From DSVZ01 sp964568145 (GTDB lineage Bacteria; Verrucomicrobiota; Verrucomicrobiia; Limisphaerales; J093): DNA of 64,000 nt. This document shows positions 25,084-32,385 of this stretch, in pieces; position 1 is the stretch's first letter; every line of letters begins with the position of its first letter. The stretch is taken from assembly GCA_964568145.1 (NCBI GenBank), contig CAZMOZ010000002.1, positions 62,001 to 126,000 on the forward strand, written 5' to 3'. A program made the translations under genes and the position numbers. The notes below the pieces were generated by a model. It made no database searches, was not told the DNA's origin, and worked only from the letters and a program-made list of their open reading frames with translations.

Positions 25084-26319
25084 ATGTCAACGGCAGTTCC
25101 GGCCGCCCCGGCGGCTCCGCAGAAAGTCAATCTCCGCCGTCCGGATGTCATGGAGGCGGTGCAGGCGCTGGTGGTCAGCCATTACCGCAGCAACTTGGTG
25201 GACCGCATCCGCGCCGCGGGCGGGGTCATCCAGGCCGACGGGCTTACCATCAAGCTGGCGAAGGAATTCGGGTTTTGCTACGGCGTCGAGCGGGCGATTG
25301 ACCTGGCCTACGCCGCGCGGAATTACTTCCCGCCGCCGCGCCGGATTTTCCTGCTGGGCGAGATCATCCACAACCCGGAGGTGAACGACCAGATTCGCGG
25401 CATGGGCATCGTGAGCATCTCCCCGCGGCCCCCCGCGGCCGAGCTGGCCACGCTCACCGCGGACGACGTGGTCATCATCCCGGCGTTTGGCACGGAGGTG
25501 GCCACACGGCGCGCCCTCGAGGCCAAGGGCTGCATCCTGGTGGACACCACCTGCGGCGACGTGATGAGCGTCTGGAAGCGGGTCCGCCAGTACTCGAAGG
25601 AATCGGTCACCAGCATCATTCACGGCAAGGCGCGGCACGAGGAGACCAAGGCCACCACCTCGCAGGCCACCGCCTACGGCAGCGGGCATTACCTGGTGGT
25701 CTTCAACCTCGAGGAGACCGACGAGGTCTGCCGGTACATCGTCGAAGGCGGCGACAAGCGGGCCTTCCTCGAGCGGTTGAAGGGCGCGTACTCGGCCGGA
25801 TTCGATCCGGACGTTCACCTGCGTGCGGTGGGCGTGGCGAACCAGACCACCATGCTGCGCGGCGAGACCGAGGAGGTGCAGCGCCGCATCCGCGCGGCCA
25901 TGGAAAAGCGTTACGGCCCGGCCGCGCTGCCGCGGCATTTTCGTTTCTTCGACACGATCTGCGGCGCCACGCAGGACCGGCAGGACGCGCTGGAGAAGCT
26001 GCTGCGCGAGCCCATGAGCCTGCTGCTGGTGGTGGGGGGCTACAACTCCTCGAACACCTCGCACCTCGCCGAAATGGGCGAGAAGCTGCTGCCGACCTAT
26101 TTCATCAAGAACGCCTCGAAGATGGTTTCCAGCCGCCTGATCCAACACTGGAACCAGCACCGCGGCCGGGAGGTGGAAACGGCCGACTGGCTGCCCGCCG
26201 GCGACGTCACCGTGGGCATCACCGCCGGCGCCTCCTGTCCGAACAACCTCATCGAGGACACGATCAAGCGCCTCTTCGAGCTGCGCGGCCTGTCGGTGCA
26301 GGAATTCCTCGCCCGTTGA
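25084..26319 (+). CDS. ispH: 4-hydroxy-3-methylbut-2-enyl diphosphate reductase
   Basis: A 411-residue iron-sulfur enzyme, the last step of the MEP isoprenoid pathway, producing IPP and DMAPP. It is the long form known from cyanobacteria, plants and some PVC bacteria, with about 60 extra N-terminal residues. Three cluster-binding Cys are visible: LAKEFGFCYGVERAI, LVDTTCGDVMSVWKRV and GITAGASCPNNLIEDTI. A further family motif is YNSSNTSHLAE. The ATG at 25084 is preferred over a TTG nine bases upstream. dgt follows closely. Confidence 0.95.
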   Translation: MSTAVPAAPAAPQKVNLRRPDVMEAVQALVVSHYRSNLVDRIRAAGGVIQADGLTIKLAKEFGFCYGVERAIDLAYAARNYFPPPRRIFLLGEIIHNPEVNDQIRGMGIVSISPRPPAAELATLTADDVVIIPAFGTEVATRRALEAKGCILVDTTCGDVMSVWKRVRQYSKESVTSIIHGKARHEETKATTSQATAYGSGHYLVVFNLEETDEVCRYIVEGGDKRAFLERLKGAYSAGFDPDVHLRAVGVANQTTMLRGETEEVQRRIRAAMEKRYGPAALPRHFRFFDTICGATQDRQDALEKLLREPMSLLLVVGGYNSSNTSHLAEMGEKLLPTYFIKNASKMVSSRLIQHWNQHRGREVETADWLPAGDVTVGITAGASCPNNLIEDTIKRLFELRGLSVQEFLAR

Positions 26320-26351
26320 AGCCCGACCCGGCCGCCGGCGGCCCGCTGCTG

Positions 26352-27503
26352 ATGCCCTGTTCCCGTCTCGAGCTTGAACAGCGCGAGCGCCAGTTCCTCG
26401 CGCCGTGCGCCCAGTTCAGCGCCGACACCCGCGGGCGCGACCACCCCGAGCCGCCGCCCGAATGGCGCACGCACTACCAGCGCGACCGCGACCGCATCAT
26501 TCATTCCCGCGCCTTCCGGCGCCTCGAATACAAGACCCAGGTCTTTCTCAACGGCACGGGCGACCACCTGCGCACCCGCCTCACGCACACCATGGAGGTG
26601 GCGGCCATCGCGCGGAACCTCGCCCGGGCCCTGCGCGTGAACGAAGACCTGGCCGAGGCCATTGCGCTCGCCCACGACCTCGGCCACCCGCCGTTCGGGC
26701 ACACCGGCGAGGCGGCGCTGCACCGGCTGCTGCACGGCCACGGCGGCTTCGAGCACAACCGGCACAGCCTGCGCATCGTCGAGGTGCTTGAACAGAAGTA
26801 CCCCGGCTTTCCCGGACTGAACCTGAGCTGGGAAGTGCGCGAAGGCCTGGCCAAGCACCGCACCGGGTACGACCGGCCCGATCCCCGGCCGGGCTTTGAC
26901 GCGCCGTGCCCGTCGCTCGAGGCGCAAATTGCGAACCTCGCCGACGAAATCGCCTATTACAGCCATGATCTGGACGACGGCTTGGACGCGGGGCTGCTGG
27001 ACGAACGGCGGCTCGAGCGCGACGTGCGCCTCTGGCGGCGGGCGGCGACGCAGGTGCGCCGCCAGCACGGGGCGCTTCCGGACGAATGCCGACGCTCGTA
27101 CACCATCCGCTGCCTCATTGACGACCAGGTGCGGGACGTGGTGGAGCACACCCTCGCGGCCGTGCGCCGCGCGGGGGTGGCCTCGGCCGACGATGTGCGC
27201 CGCCAGCGCCGGCCGCTGGTTGCCTACAGTCGCGAACGCCGGCGCTCCAACACCGAGCTCCGGCGCTATCTGTACCGCAACCTGTACCTGAACCCCGCCG
27301 TCCACGGTCCGAACGCCCGGGCGGCGCGGATGCTCGGCACGCTGTTCCGGTTTTACCTGCGCGCGCCCGAGCGCCTGGGCGAGCAGGCGCGCAAACGCAT
27401 TCCCGCCGACGGCCTGCACCGGGTGGTGGGCGATTATCTGGCGGGCATGACGGACCGGTACGTCATGCAGGAATGCCAGCGGCTGCTGGGGCTGACGTTT
27501 TGA
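26352..27503 (+). CDS. dgt: dGTP triphosphohydrolase-like HD protein
   Basis: A 383-residue HD-domain enzyme. The motifs are FRRLEYKTQVF, RLTHTMEVAAIARNLA, the HD pair in AIALAHDLGHPPFGHTGE, FEHNRHSLRIVE and LADEIAYYSHDLDDGL. They match the dGTPase-like family that splits dNTPs into nucleoside and triphosphate. The ATG at 26352 is used; an upstream TTG overlaps the ispH stop codon. Probably translated from the same message as ispH. Confidence 0.92.
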   Translation: MPCSRLELEQRERQFLAPCAQFSADTRGRDHPEPPPEWRTHYQRDRDRIIHSRAFRRLEYKTQVFLNGTGDHLRTRLTHTMEVAAIARNLARALRVNEDLAEAIALAHDLGHPPFGHTGEAALHRLLHGHGGFEHNRHSLRIVEVLEQKYPGFPGLNLSWEVREGLAKHRTGYDRPDPRPGFDAPCPSLEAQIANLADEIAYYSHDLDDGLDAGLLDERRLERDVRLWRRAATQVRRQHGALPDECRRSYTIRCLIDDQVRDVVEHTLAAVRRAGVASADDVRRQRRPLVAYSRERRRSNTELRRYLYRNLYLNPAVHGPNARAARMLGTLFRFYLRAPERLGEQARKRIPADGLHRVVGDYLAGMTDRYVMQECQRLLGLTF

Positions 27504-27509
27504 GCGCGC

Positions 27510-27537
27510 AGCGCCCGCGGTTTTCCAGCGGGGCGCT
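27510..27537. terminator. GC-rich hairpin between convergent dgt and apt
   Basis: AGCGCCCGC pairs with GCGGGGCGCT across a 9-nt loop, 7 nt after the dgt stop. No T run follows, so termination is only plausible. Confidence 0.35.
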
Positions 27538-27546
27538 TCGAGGCGC

Positions 27547-28083
27547 TTAGTACACGATCAGCGAGCGGACCGGGAGGTCCCGCAGCTTCTCGCGGCCTTT
27601 GAGGAAGGCGAGTTCGATGAGGAAGGCCACCTCGATGATTTGTGCGTCCAGGCGTTGAACCAGGTTCGCCGCGGCGCGCGCGGTGCCCCCTGTGGCCAGC
27701 AGATCGTCCACCAGCAACACACGGCTCCCCGGCTGGAGCGCGTCCGCGTGAATGGCCACGGTGTTCGAGCCGTACTCGAGATCGTAGCTCTCCTCGATCG
27801 CGCGGTAAGGCAGCTTGCCCTTCTTGCGCACGGGCACGAAGCCGGCCCGCAGCTTGAGCGCCGCCGCCGCGGCGAAGATGAAGCCGCGCGCGTCCACGCC
27901 CACCACCGCGTCCACGCCGCCCGGCGTGCAGCGCCCGGTGAGCAGGTCCACCGTGCCGGCAAACAGCCGGGCGTCGGCCAGCAGCGGCGTGATGTCCTTG
28001 AACTGGATGCCGGGCTGCGGGAAGTCCGGGACGTTGCGGATGGCCTGGGCGAGTTCGGCGGCGGTGGGCGGGGCGGGCGGCAT
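27547..28083 (-). CDS. apt: Adenine phosphoribosyltransferase
   Basis: A 178-residue purine-salvage enzyme that converts adenine and PRPP to AMP. Family landmarks are IRNVPDFPQPGIQFKDITPLL at the N-terminus, VGVDARGFIFAAA, VPVRKKGKLPY, and the PRPP loop VLLVDDLLATGGTARAA. Length is normal. It starts 11 nt after the sigma-factor gene and is probably its operon partner. Confidence 0.96.
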   Translation of the reverse strand: MPPAPPTAAELAQAIRNVPDFPQPGIQFKDITPLLADARLFAGTVDLLTGRCTPGGVDAVVGVDARGFIFAAAAALKLRAGFVPVRKKGKLPYRAIEESYDLEYGSNTVAIHADALQPGSRVLLVDDLLATGGTARAAANLVQRLDAQIIEVAFLIELAFLKGREKLRDLPVRSLIVY

Positions 28084-28094
28084 GTGGGGCGGGG

Positions 28095-29135
28095 TCAGTG
28101 GTTTTCCTGTTCCAATTTCGCGATCATGCGGCGGAGCTTGGCCAGCGCCAGATTCTGGATCTGGCGGATGCGCTCGCGGGTCACGCCGAAACAGGCGCCG
28201 ACCTCCTCGAGGGTCTTTTCCGTGCCGCCGTCCAGGCCGAACCGGTAGCGCAGGATTTGCTGCTCGCGCGGGTCCAGGTGGGTGATGAGTTCGCCCAGCA
28301 TGCTGGTGAGGGTCTTTTCCTCAAGCTTGGCGTAAGGATCCTCGGCGCGCTCGTCCTCGACCACCTCGGCGAAGGTGTTCGAGTCGTCGTCGCCGATCGG
28401 GGCGTCCAGCGAGGCGGGCCGCGACGACGCCATCCGCAACTGGGCCACCCGGACCGGCGACATCTGCAACTCCTCGGCCAGCTCCTCGTCGGTGGGCTCG
28501 CGGCCGAGGATTTCCTGGAGGTTCATGGCGATGCGCCGCATCCGGGAAATCTTGTCCACGAGATGGACCGGCAGGCGGATGGTCTTGGCCTGGTTGGCCA
28601 GCGCGCGCTTGATGGCCTGCTTGATCCACCAGGCGGCGTAGGTCGAGAGCTTGCCGCCCTTGGCGGGATCGAAGCGCTCCACCGCCTTCATCAGGCCGAG
28701 GTTGCCTTCGTTGATCAGGTCCAGCAGCGGCAGACCCAGGCCGTCGTAATCGTGCGCGATCTTCACCACCAGCCGGAGGTTGGCCTTGATCATGTGCTCG
28801 CGGGCCTTGCGGTCGCCGCGCTTGATGCGGGCCGCCAGCTCGATCTCCTCCTGGGGTGTGAGGAGCTTCACCTGGCCGATCTCGCGCAGGTAAAGCTTGA
28901 TGGCCGAATCCGCGTCGTAACTGCCCGGCTCGCGCGCGGACGCGCCGGCCGGCTCGTCGCGGGGCACTTCCACGGGCGGTGGCGCCGGTGCGGGCGGCGG
29001 GGCGGGAAGCGCAGTCAGCGAGGTGGCGGGCGCGGATGGGGGCGCCGGACGGGTCGCACGGGCGCGGACGCGCCGGGCCCGGCGCACCGAAGCGCGGGGC
29101 TTCCGGTTTTTGGATTGCCTTCGAGAACCCGCCAT
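28095..29135 (-). CDS. RpoD/SigA-family RNA polymerase sigma factor
   Basis: A 346-residue sigma factor. The ATG at 29135 is preferred over a TTG 39 nt upstream. A basic, Ala/Pro-rich N-terminus (about 75 residues) replaces region 1.1. Region 1.2 (AIKLYLREIGQVKLLTPQEE), region 2 (NLRLVVKIAHDYDGLGLPLLDLINEGNLGLMKAVERFD, STYAAWWIKQAI), region 3 and region 4.2 (TLEEVGACFGVTRERIRQIQ) are complete. It is either the primary sigma factor or a close group 2 paralogue; lack of region 1.1 and the small size fit group 2, but some primary factors in this phylum are short. apt follows. Confidence 0.9.
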   Translation of the reverse strand: MAGSRRQSKNRKPRASVRRARRVRARATRPAPPSAPATSLTALPAPPPAPAPPPVEVPRDEPAGASAREPGSYDADSAIKLYLREIGQVKLLTPQEEIELAARIKRGDRKAREHMIKANLRLVVKIAHDYDGLGLPLLDLINEGNLGLMKAVERFDPAKGGKLSTYAAWWIKQAIKRALANQAKTIRLPVHLVDKISRMRRIAMNLQEILGREPTDEELAEELQMSPVRVAQLRMASSRPASLDAPIGDDDSNTFAEVVEDERAEDPYAKLEEKTLTSMLGELITHLDPREQQILRYRFGLDGGTEKTLEEVGACFGVTRERIRQIQNLALAKLRRMIAKLEQENH

Positions 29136-29470
29136 GGACGGGAACAGAGTGGGATTGGCTCCCGATGGCTTCAAGCAAATTGGCGGCGGGCGGATGCCAA
29201 CGGGCGCGCATCTCTATTTCGTGCCGGCAGGATCGCTTGCCGGGGTAGAGCCAGGCTTCCAGCCCAGTGTGGTGTGCGGGATGCAGCATGGGGCGATTTC
29301 CCCATCGTAGATTCCGGGCGGCAGGATGCCACCCTTTACGACGGCCAGGGATGGCCGCCACCACCCGACCGCGTCCGGCCGTTTCCACCGGCTGCAACAT
29401 GGTGAGGTGCGCCCCCGCCGCGAGTCTGCTTTGGGGTTGAAAGCCAGGTCGCTCACCGCATCATCCGGCC
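29136..29470. other. Divergent intergenic region, sigma factor / leuD
   Basis: This 335-bp gap must hold the promoters for both flanking genes, but no convincing -35/-10 pair was seen. 29206-29230 (GCGCATCTC...GTGCCGGCAG) is one of four copies of a dispersed repeat. A short palindrome ATGGGGCGATTTCCCCAT lies near 29287. Confidence 0.5.
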
Positions 29471-30025
29471 ATGCAAGCGGTCTTCACCGGTCCCGTGTAC
29501 GTGGTGCGGGACAACATTGACACCGACCAGATCATCCCGGCGCAGTTTCTGACGCTGGTGCCGACGATCCCGGCCGAGTACGAGAAGTTGGGCAGCTACG
29601 CGCTGTGGGGGTTGCCCGAATCGGCCTACCCTGTCCGGTACGTGCGCGAGGGCCAGCTCGACAGCAAATACCCGATCGTGGTGGCGGGCCGGAACTTCGG
29701 CTGCGGCAGTTCGCGCGAGCACGCGCCCATCGCCCTGGGCTCGGCCGGCTGCCGCGTGGTGCTGGCCGAAAGCTTCGCCCGCATCTTCTTCCGCAACTGC
29801 ATCGCCACCGGTGAGCTGTATCCCTGCGAACTGACCGCGCGGCTCTGCGACCGCCTCCAGACCGGCGACGTCGTGACCGTGGACCTCGACACCGTCACAG
29901 TGAAGCTTCACGCCTCCGGCGAGGTGATTCCGCTCAAGCCGCTCGGCGACGTGCGGCCGGTGATAGACGCCGGCGGCATCTTCAATTACGCCCGCAAGAC
30001 TGGCATGATGCCGAGCTCCCCTTGA
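29471..30025 (+). CDS. leuD: 3-isopropylmalate dehydratase small subunit
   Basis: A 184-residue aconitase-swivel-domain protein, the small subunit of the enzyme that isomerises 2- to 3-isopropylmalate in leucine synthesis. NIDTDQIIPAQFL, the NFGCGSSREHAPIAL loop and SFARIFFRNCIATG are diagnostic of LeuD. The large subunit gene leuC is not in the window, and the neighbours are unrelated, so leuCD are separated here. Confidence 0.93.
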   Translation: MQAVFTGPVYVVRDNIDTDQIIPAQFLTLVPTIPAEYEKLGSYALWGLPESAYPVRYVREGQLDSKYPIVVAGRNFGCGSSREHAPIALGSAGCRVVLAESFARIFFRNCIATGELYPCELTARLCDRLQTGDVVTVDLDTVTVKLHASGEVIPLKPLGDVRPVIDAGGIFNYARKTGMMPSSP

Positions 30026-30044
30026 TTTCCCAACTTGGCGCGCC

Positions 30045-30740
30045 ATGAAACCGATCCTTTCGTTTGCGTTGCTCTGCGCCGTTTCGCTCACCGCGGCCGA
30101 CCCCCCCGAACCGCGCCTCGTCACGCCCGCCGCCGCCCCCGGCGCGCCGCCGTCCGACGCCATCGTGTTGTTCGACGGAAAGGACCTTGGCCGGTGGCGC
30201 GGCGAGAATGGCGGCCCGGCCCGCTGGAAGGTGGCGGACGGTTACGCCGAAGTGAACGGCACGGGCAGCATTTTCACGCGCGAGGAATTCGGCGACTGCC
30301 AGCTCCACCTCGAATGGGCGACGCCGGCCGGGGCGAAGGACGAAGGCCAGGGCCGGGGCAACAGCGGCGTGTACTTCCACGGCCGCTACGAAATCCAGAT
30401 TCTCGACTCCTACCAGAACAAGACCTACCCGGACGGCCAGGCGGGGGCGTTTTACGGCAATGCCGCGCCGCTGGTGAACGCCAGCCGCCCGCCGGGGCAG
30501 TGGCAGACATACGACATCATCTTCCGCGCGCCCAAGCTGGCCGAGGATGGCAAGTCGGTCGTGCCGGGCGCGCTCACGGTGTTCCACAATGGCGTGCTCG
30601 TGCAGGACCACGTGCCGATCAAGGGCGCCACCACCGCCGCGGCGTTTGGCGCCGTGGCCCGGACGGGCAGGGGACCGCTGATGTTGCAGGACCACGGCAA
30701 CCCGGTCCGCTTCCGCAACATCTGGCTGCGGCCGTTGTGA
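30045..30740 (+). CDS. Secreted DUF1080 / 3-keto-disaccharide hydrolase-domain protein
   Basis: A 231-residue exported protein with signal peptide MKPILSFALLCAVSLTAAD. The DUF1080 fold is shown by IVLFDGKDLGRWRG, FGDCQLHLEWATP, GNSGVYFHGRYEIQILDSY, PPGQWQTYDIIFRAP and FRNIWLRPL. Family members cleave 3-keto-glycosides or bind glycans and are amplified in Planctomycetes and Verrucomicrobia. It starts 19 nt after leuD and converges with a sulfatase gene. Confidence 0.9.
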   Translation: MKPILSFALLCAVSLTAADPPEPRLVTPAAAPGAPPSDAIVLFDGKDLGRWRGENGGPARWKVADGYAEVNGTGSIFTREEFGDCQLHLEWATPAGAKDEGQGRGNSGVYFHGRYEIQILDSYQNKTYPDGQAGAFYGNAAPLVNASRPPGQWQTYDIIFRAPKLAEDGKSVVPGALTVFHNGVLVQDHVPIKGATTAAAFGAVARTGRGPLMLQDHGNPVRFRNIWLRPL

Positions 30741-30748
30741 CGCGGCCC

Positions 30749-32164
30749 TCAACGCGCCTCGGCCTGCGCCGGCACCGGCCAGTCCGGCGAATCCACCCGC
30801 GCCCCGGCCAGCAGTTGCTCGAGCCGCCGCACCACCTCCAACCGGCTCGCCGCGAGGTCGCGCGTTTCGCCGACGTCGGTTTTCAGTTCGTAAAGCTCCA
30901 GCGGCTTGCCGGGCGCGAGGCGCACACCCTTCCAGTCGCCGGCGCGGATGGCCTGCTTGAAGCCGCCCTCGAAAAACTCCCAGTACAGAAACTCGTGCCG
31001 CCAGCGCTGCGGCCGGCCCAGCAACGCGGGCACGATCGAGATGCCGTCGCACGCCGGCGGATTGGCCACGCCGGCGAGTTCCGCCGCGGTGGGCAGGAAA
31101 TCCCAGAACGCCGTCACCTGGCCGCTCACCCGGCCCGCCGGCACCTGGCCCGGCCAGCGCGCGAGAAACGGCACGCGAATGCCGCCCTCGTAGAGATCGC
31201 GCTTGATGCCGCGCAGCGGGCCGTTCGCGTCGTTGAAGGCCGGATCAAACCCGCCCTCGCGGTGCGGACCGTTGTCCGAGCTGAACAGGACCAGCGTGCG
31301 CTCGTCCAGGCCGAGTTCGCGGAGCAAATCGAGGATGCGCCCCACGTCGCGGTCCAGACGCGAGATCATGGCGGCGTGGGCCTTTTGCGCGGGCGGCCAG
31401 TCGAGGTCGCGATACCAGCCGGGGTCGGGCACCTCCATGCCGGCCGGGCCGGCCTCGTTGTTGGCGTGCGGAATGGTCGGGGCGAAGTAGAGGAAGAACG
31501 GCCGGTCCTGCGCGCGCCGGATGAACGCCAGCGCCTCGTCGGCGATGAGGTCCGCGCTGTACTCGGCCTTGTTGTCCGAGACGCCGGCGCCGTCCGGGTC
31601 TTCCTTGGGCACGGTGTTGCGCAGCCGCACCCGCTCCTCGTTCCGCCACAGGAAGGTCGGATAGTAATTGTGGGCGTGCCGCTGGTTCAGGTAGCCGAAA
31701 AAGTAGTCGAAGCCCTGCCGGCGCGGCAGCCCGGCCGCGGCACCGCCCACGTCGCCCAGGCCCCATTTGCCGATGAGCGCGGTGGTGTAGCCCGCGCCTC
31801 GCAGCACCCTGGCCACGGTCACGTCGTCCGGCCGGAGCGACTGCGCGAGCGGGTTGGCCCGGCCGGCGTTGCCGCGCACGCGCGCGTGGCCCATGTGCCG
31901 GCCGGTCATGAGCGCGCAGCGCGACGGCGCGCAGACCGTCGAGCCCGCGTACGCCTGCGTGAAGCGCATACCCTCGGCGGCCAGGCGGTCCAGCCGCGGC
32001 GTGCGGATGCGCTGCTGGCCGTAACAGCCGAGGTCGCCGTAACCCAGGTCGTCAGCTAGGATGAAGATGATGTTGGGGCGCGGGGCGGCGGCCCGAACCG
32101 CCGGCCAGAACGCACCCAGAAGGCCGAACCACGCGGCCAGCCAGAAGGAAAGACATGGCTTCAT
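30749..32164 (-). CDS. Secreted arylsulfatase-type sulfatase
   Basis: A 471-residue type I sulfatase with a signal peptide (MKPCLSFWLAAWFGLLGAFWPAVRA). The metal site PNIIFILADDLGYGDLGCYG and the formylglycine motif STVCAPSRCALMTG (Cys-type, CxPSR) are intact. FALIGKWGLG-like and LVLFSSDNGPHREG segments complete the active site. It removes sulfate from sulfated glycans or other esters after export; activation requires a formylglycine-generating enzyme, not found here. It converges with DUF1080, with 8 nt between stops. Confidence 0.93.
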   Translation of the reverse strand: MKPCLSFWLAAWFGLLGAFWPAVRAAAPRPNIIFILADDLGYGDLGCYGQQRIRTPRLDRLAAEGMRFTQAYAGSTVCAPSRCALMTGRHMGHARVRGNAGRANPLAQSLRPDDVTVARVLRGAGYTTALIGKWGLGDVGGAAAGLPRRQGFDYFFGYLNQRHAHNYYPTFLWRNEERVRLRNTVPKEDPDGAGVSDNKAEYSADLIADEALAFIRRAQDRPFFLYFAPTIPHANNEAGPAGMEVPDPGWYRDLDWPPAQKAHAAMISRLDRDVGRILDLLRELGLDERTLVLFSSDNGPHREGGFDPAFNDANGPLRGIKRDLYEGGIRVPFLARWPGQVPAGRVSGQVTAFWDFLPTAAELAGVANPPACDGISIVPALLGRPQRWRHEFLYWEFFEGGFKQAIRAGDWKGVRLAPGKPLELYELKTDVGETRDLAASRLEVVRRLEQLLAGARVDSPDWPVPAQAEAR

Positions 32165-32385
32165 GCGCCGATGGAATCAGCGGAAGGCGTCCGGGTTCAA
32201 CGGCAATTCGCGCAGGCGGCAAACTTCGCCGGCGCGCACTGATCACGCGCGTTGCCGGTCAGCGCCGCGCGCTGTGAGGGCCGTTGCACCAAACGCCCGA
32301 CATGCTTCCGGCTCAACTGCGGACGTGTCGCCCATGCCACCACCACTCGACTCCCCGCGCCATTACCAGTTCCGGCCACTCTCGT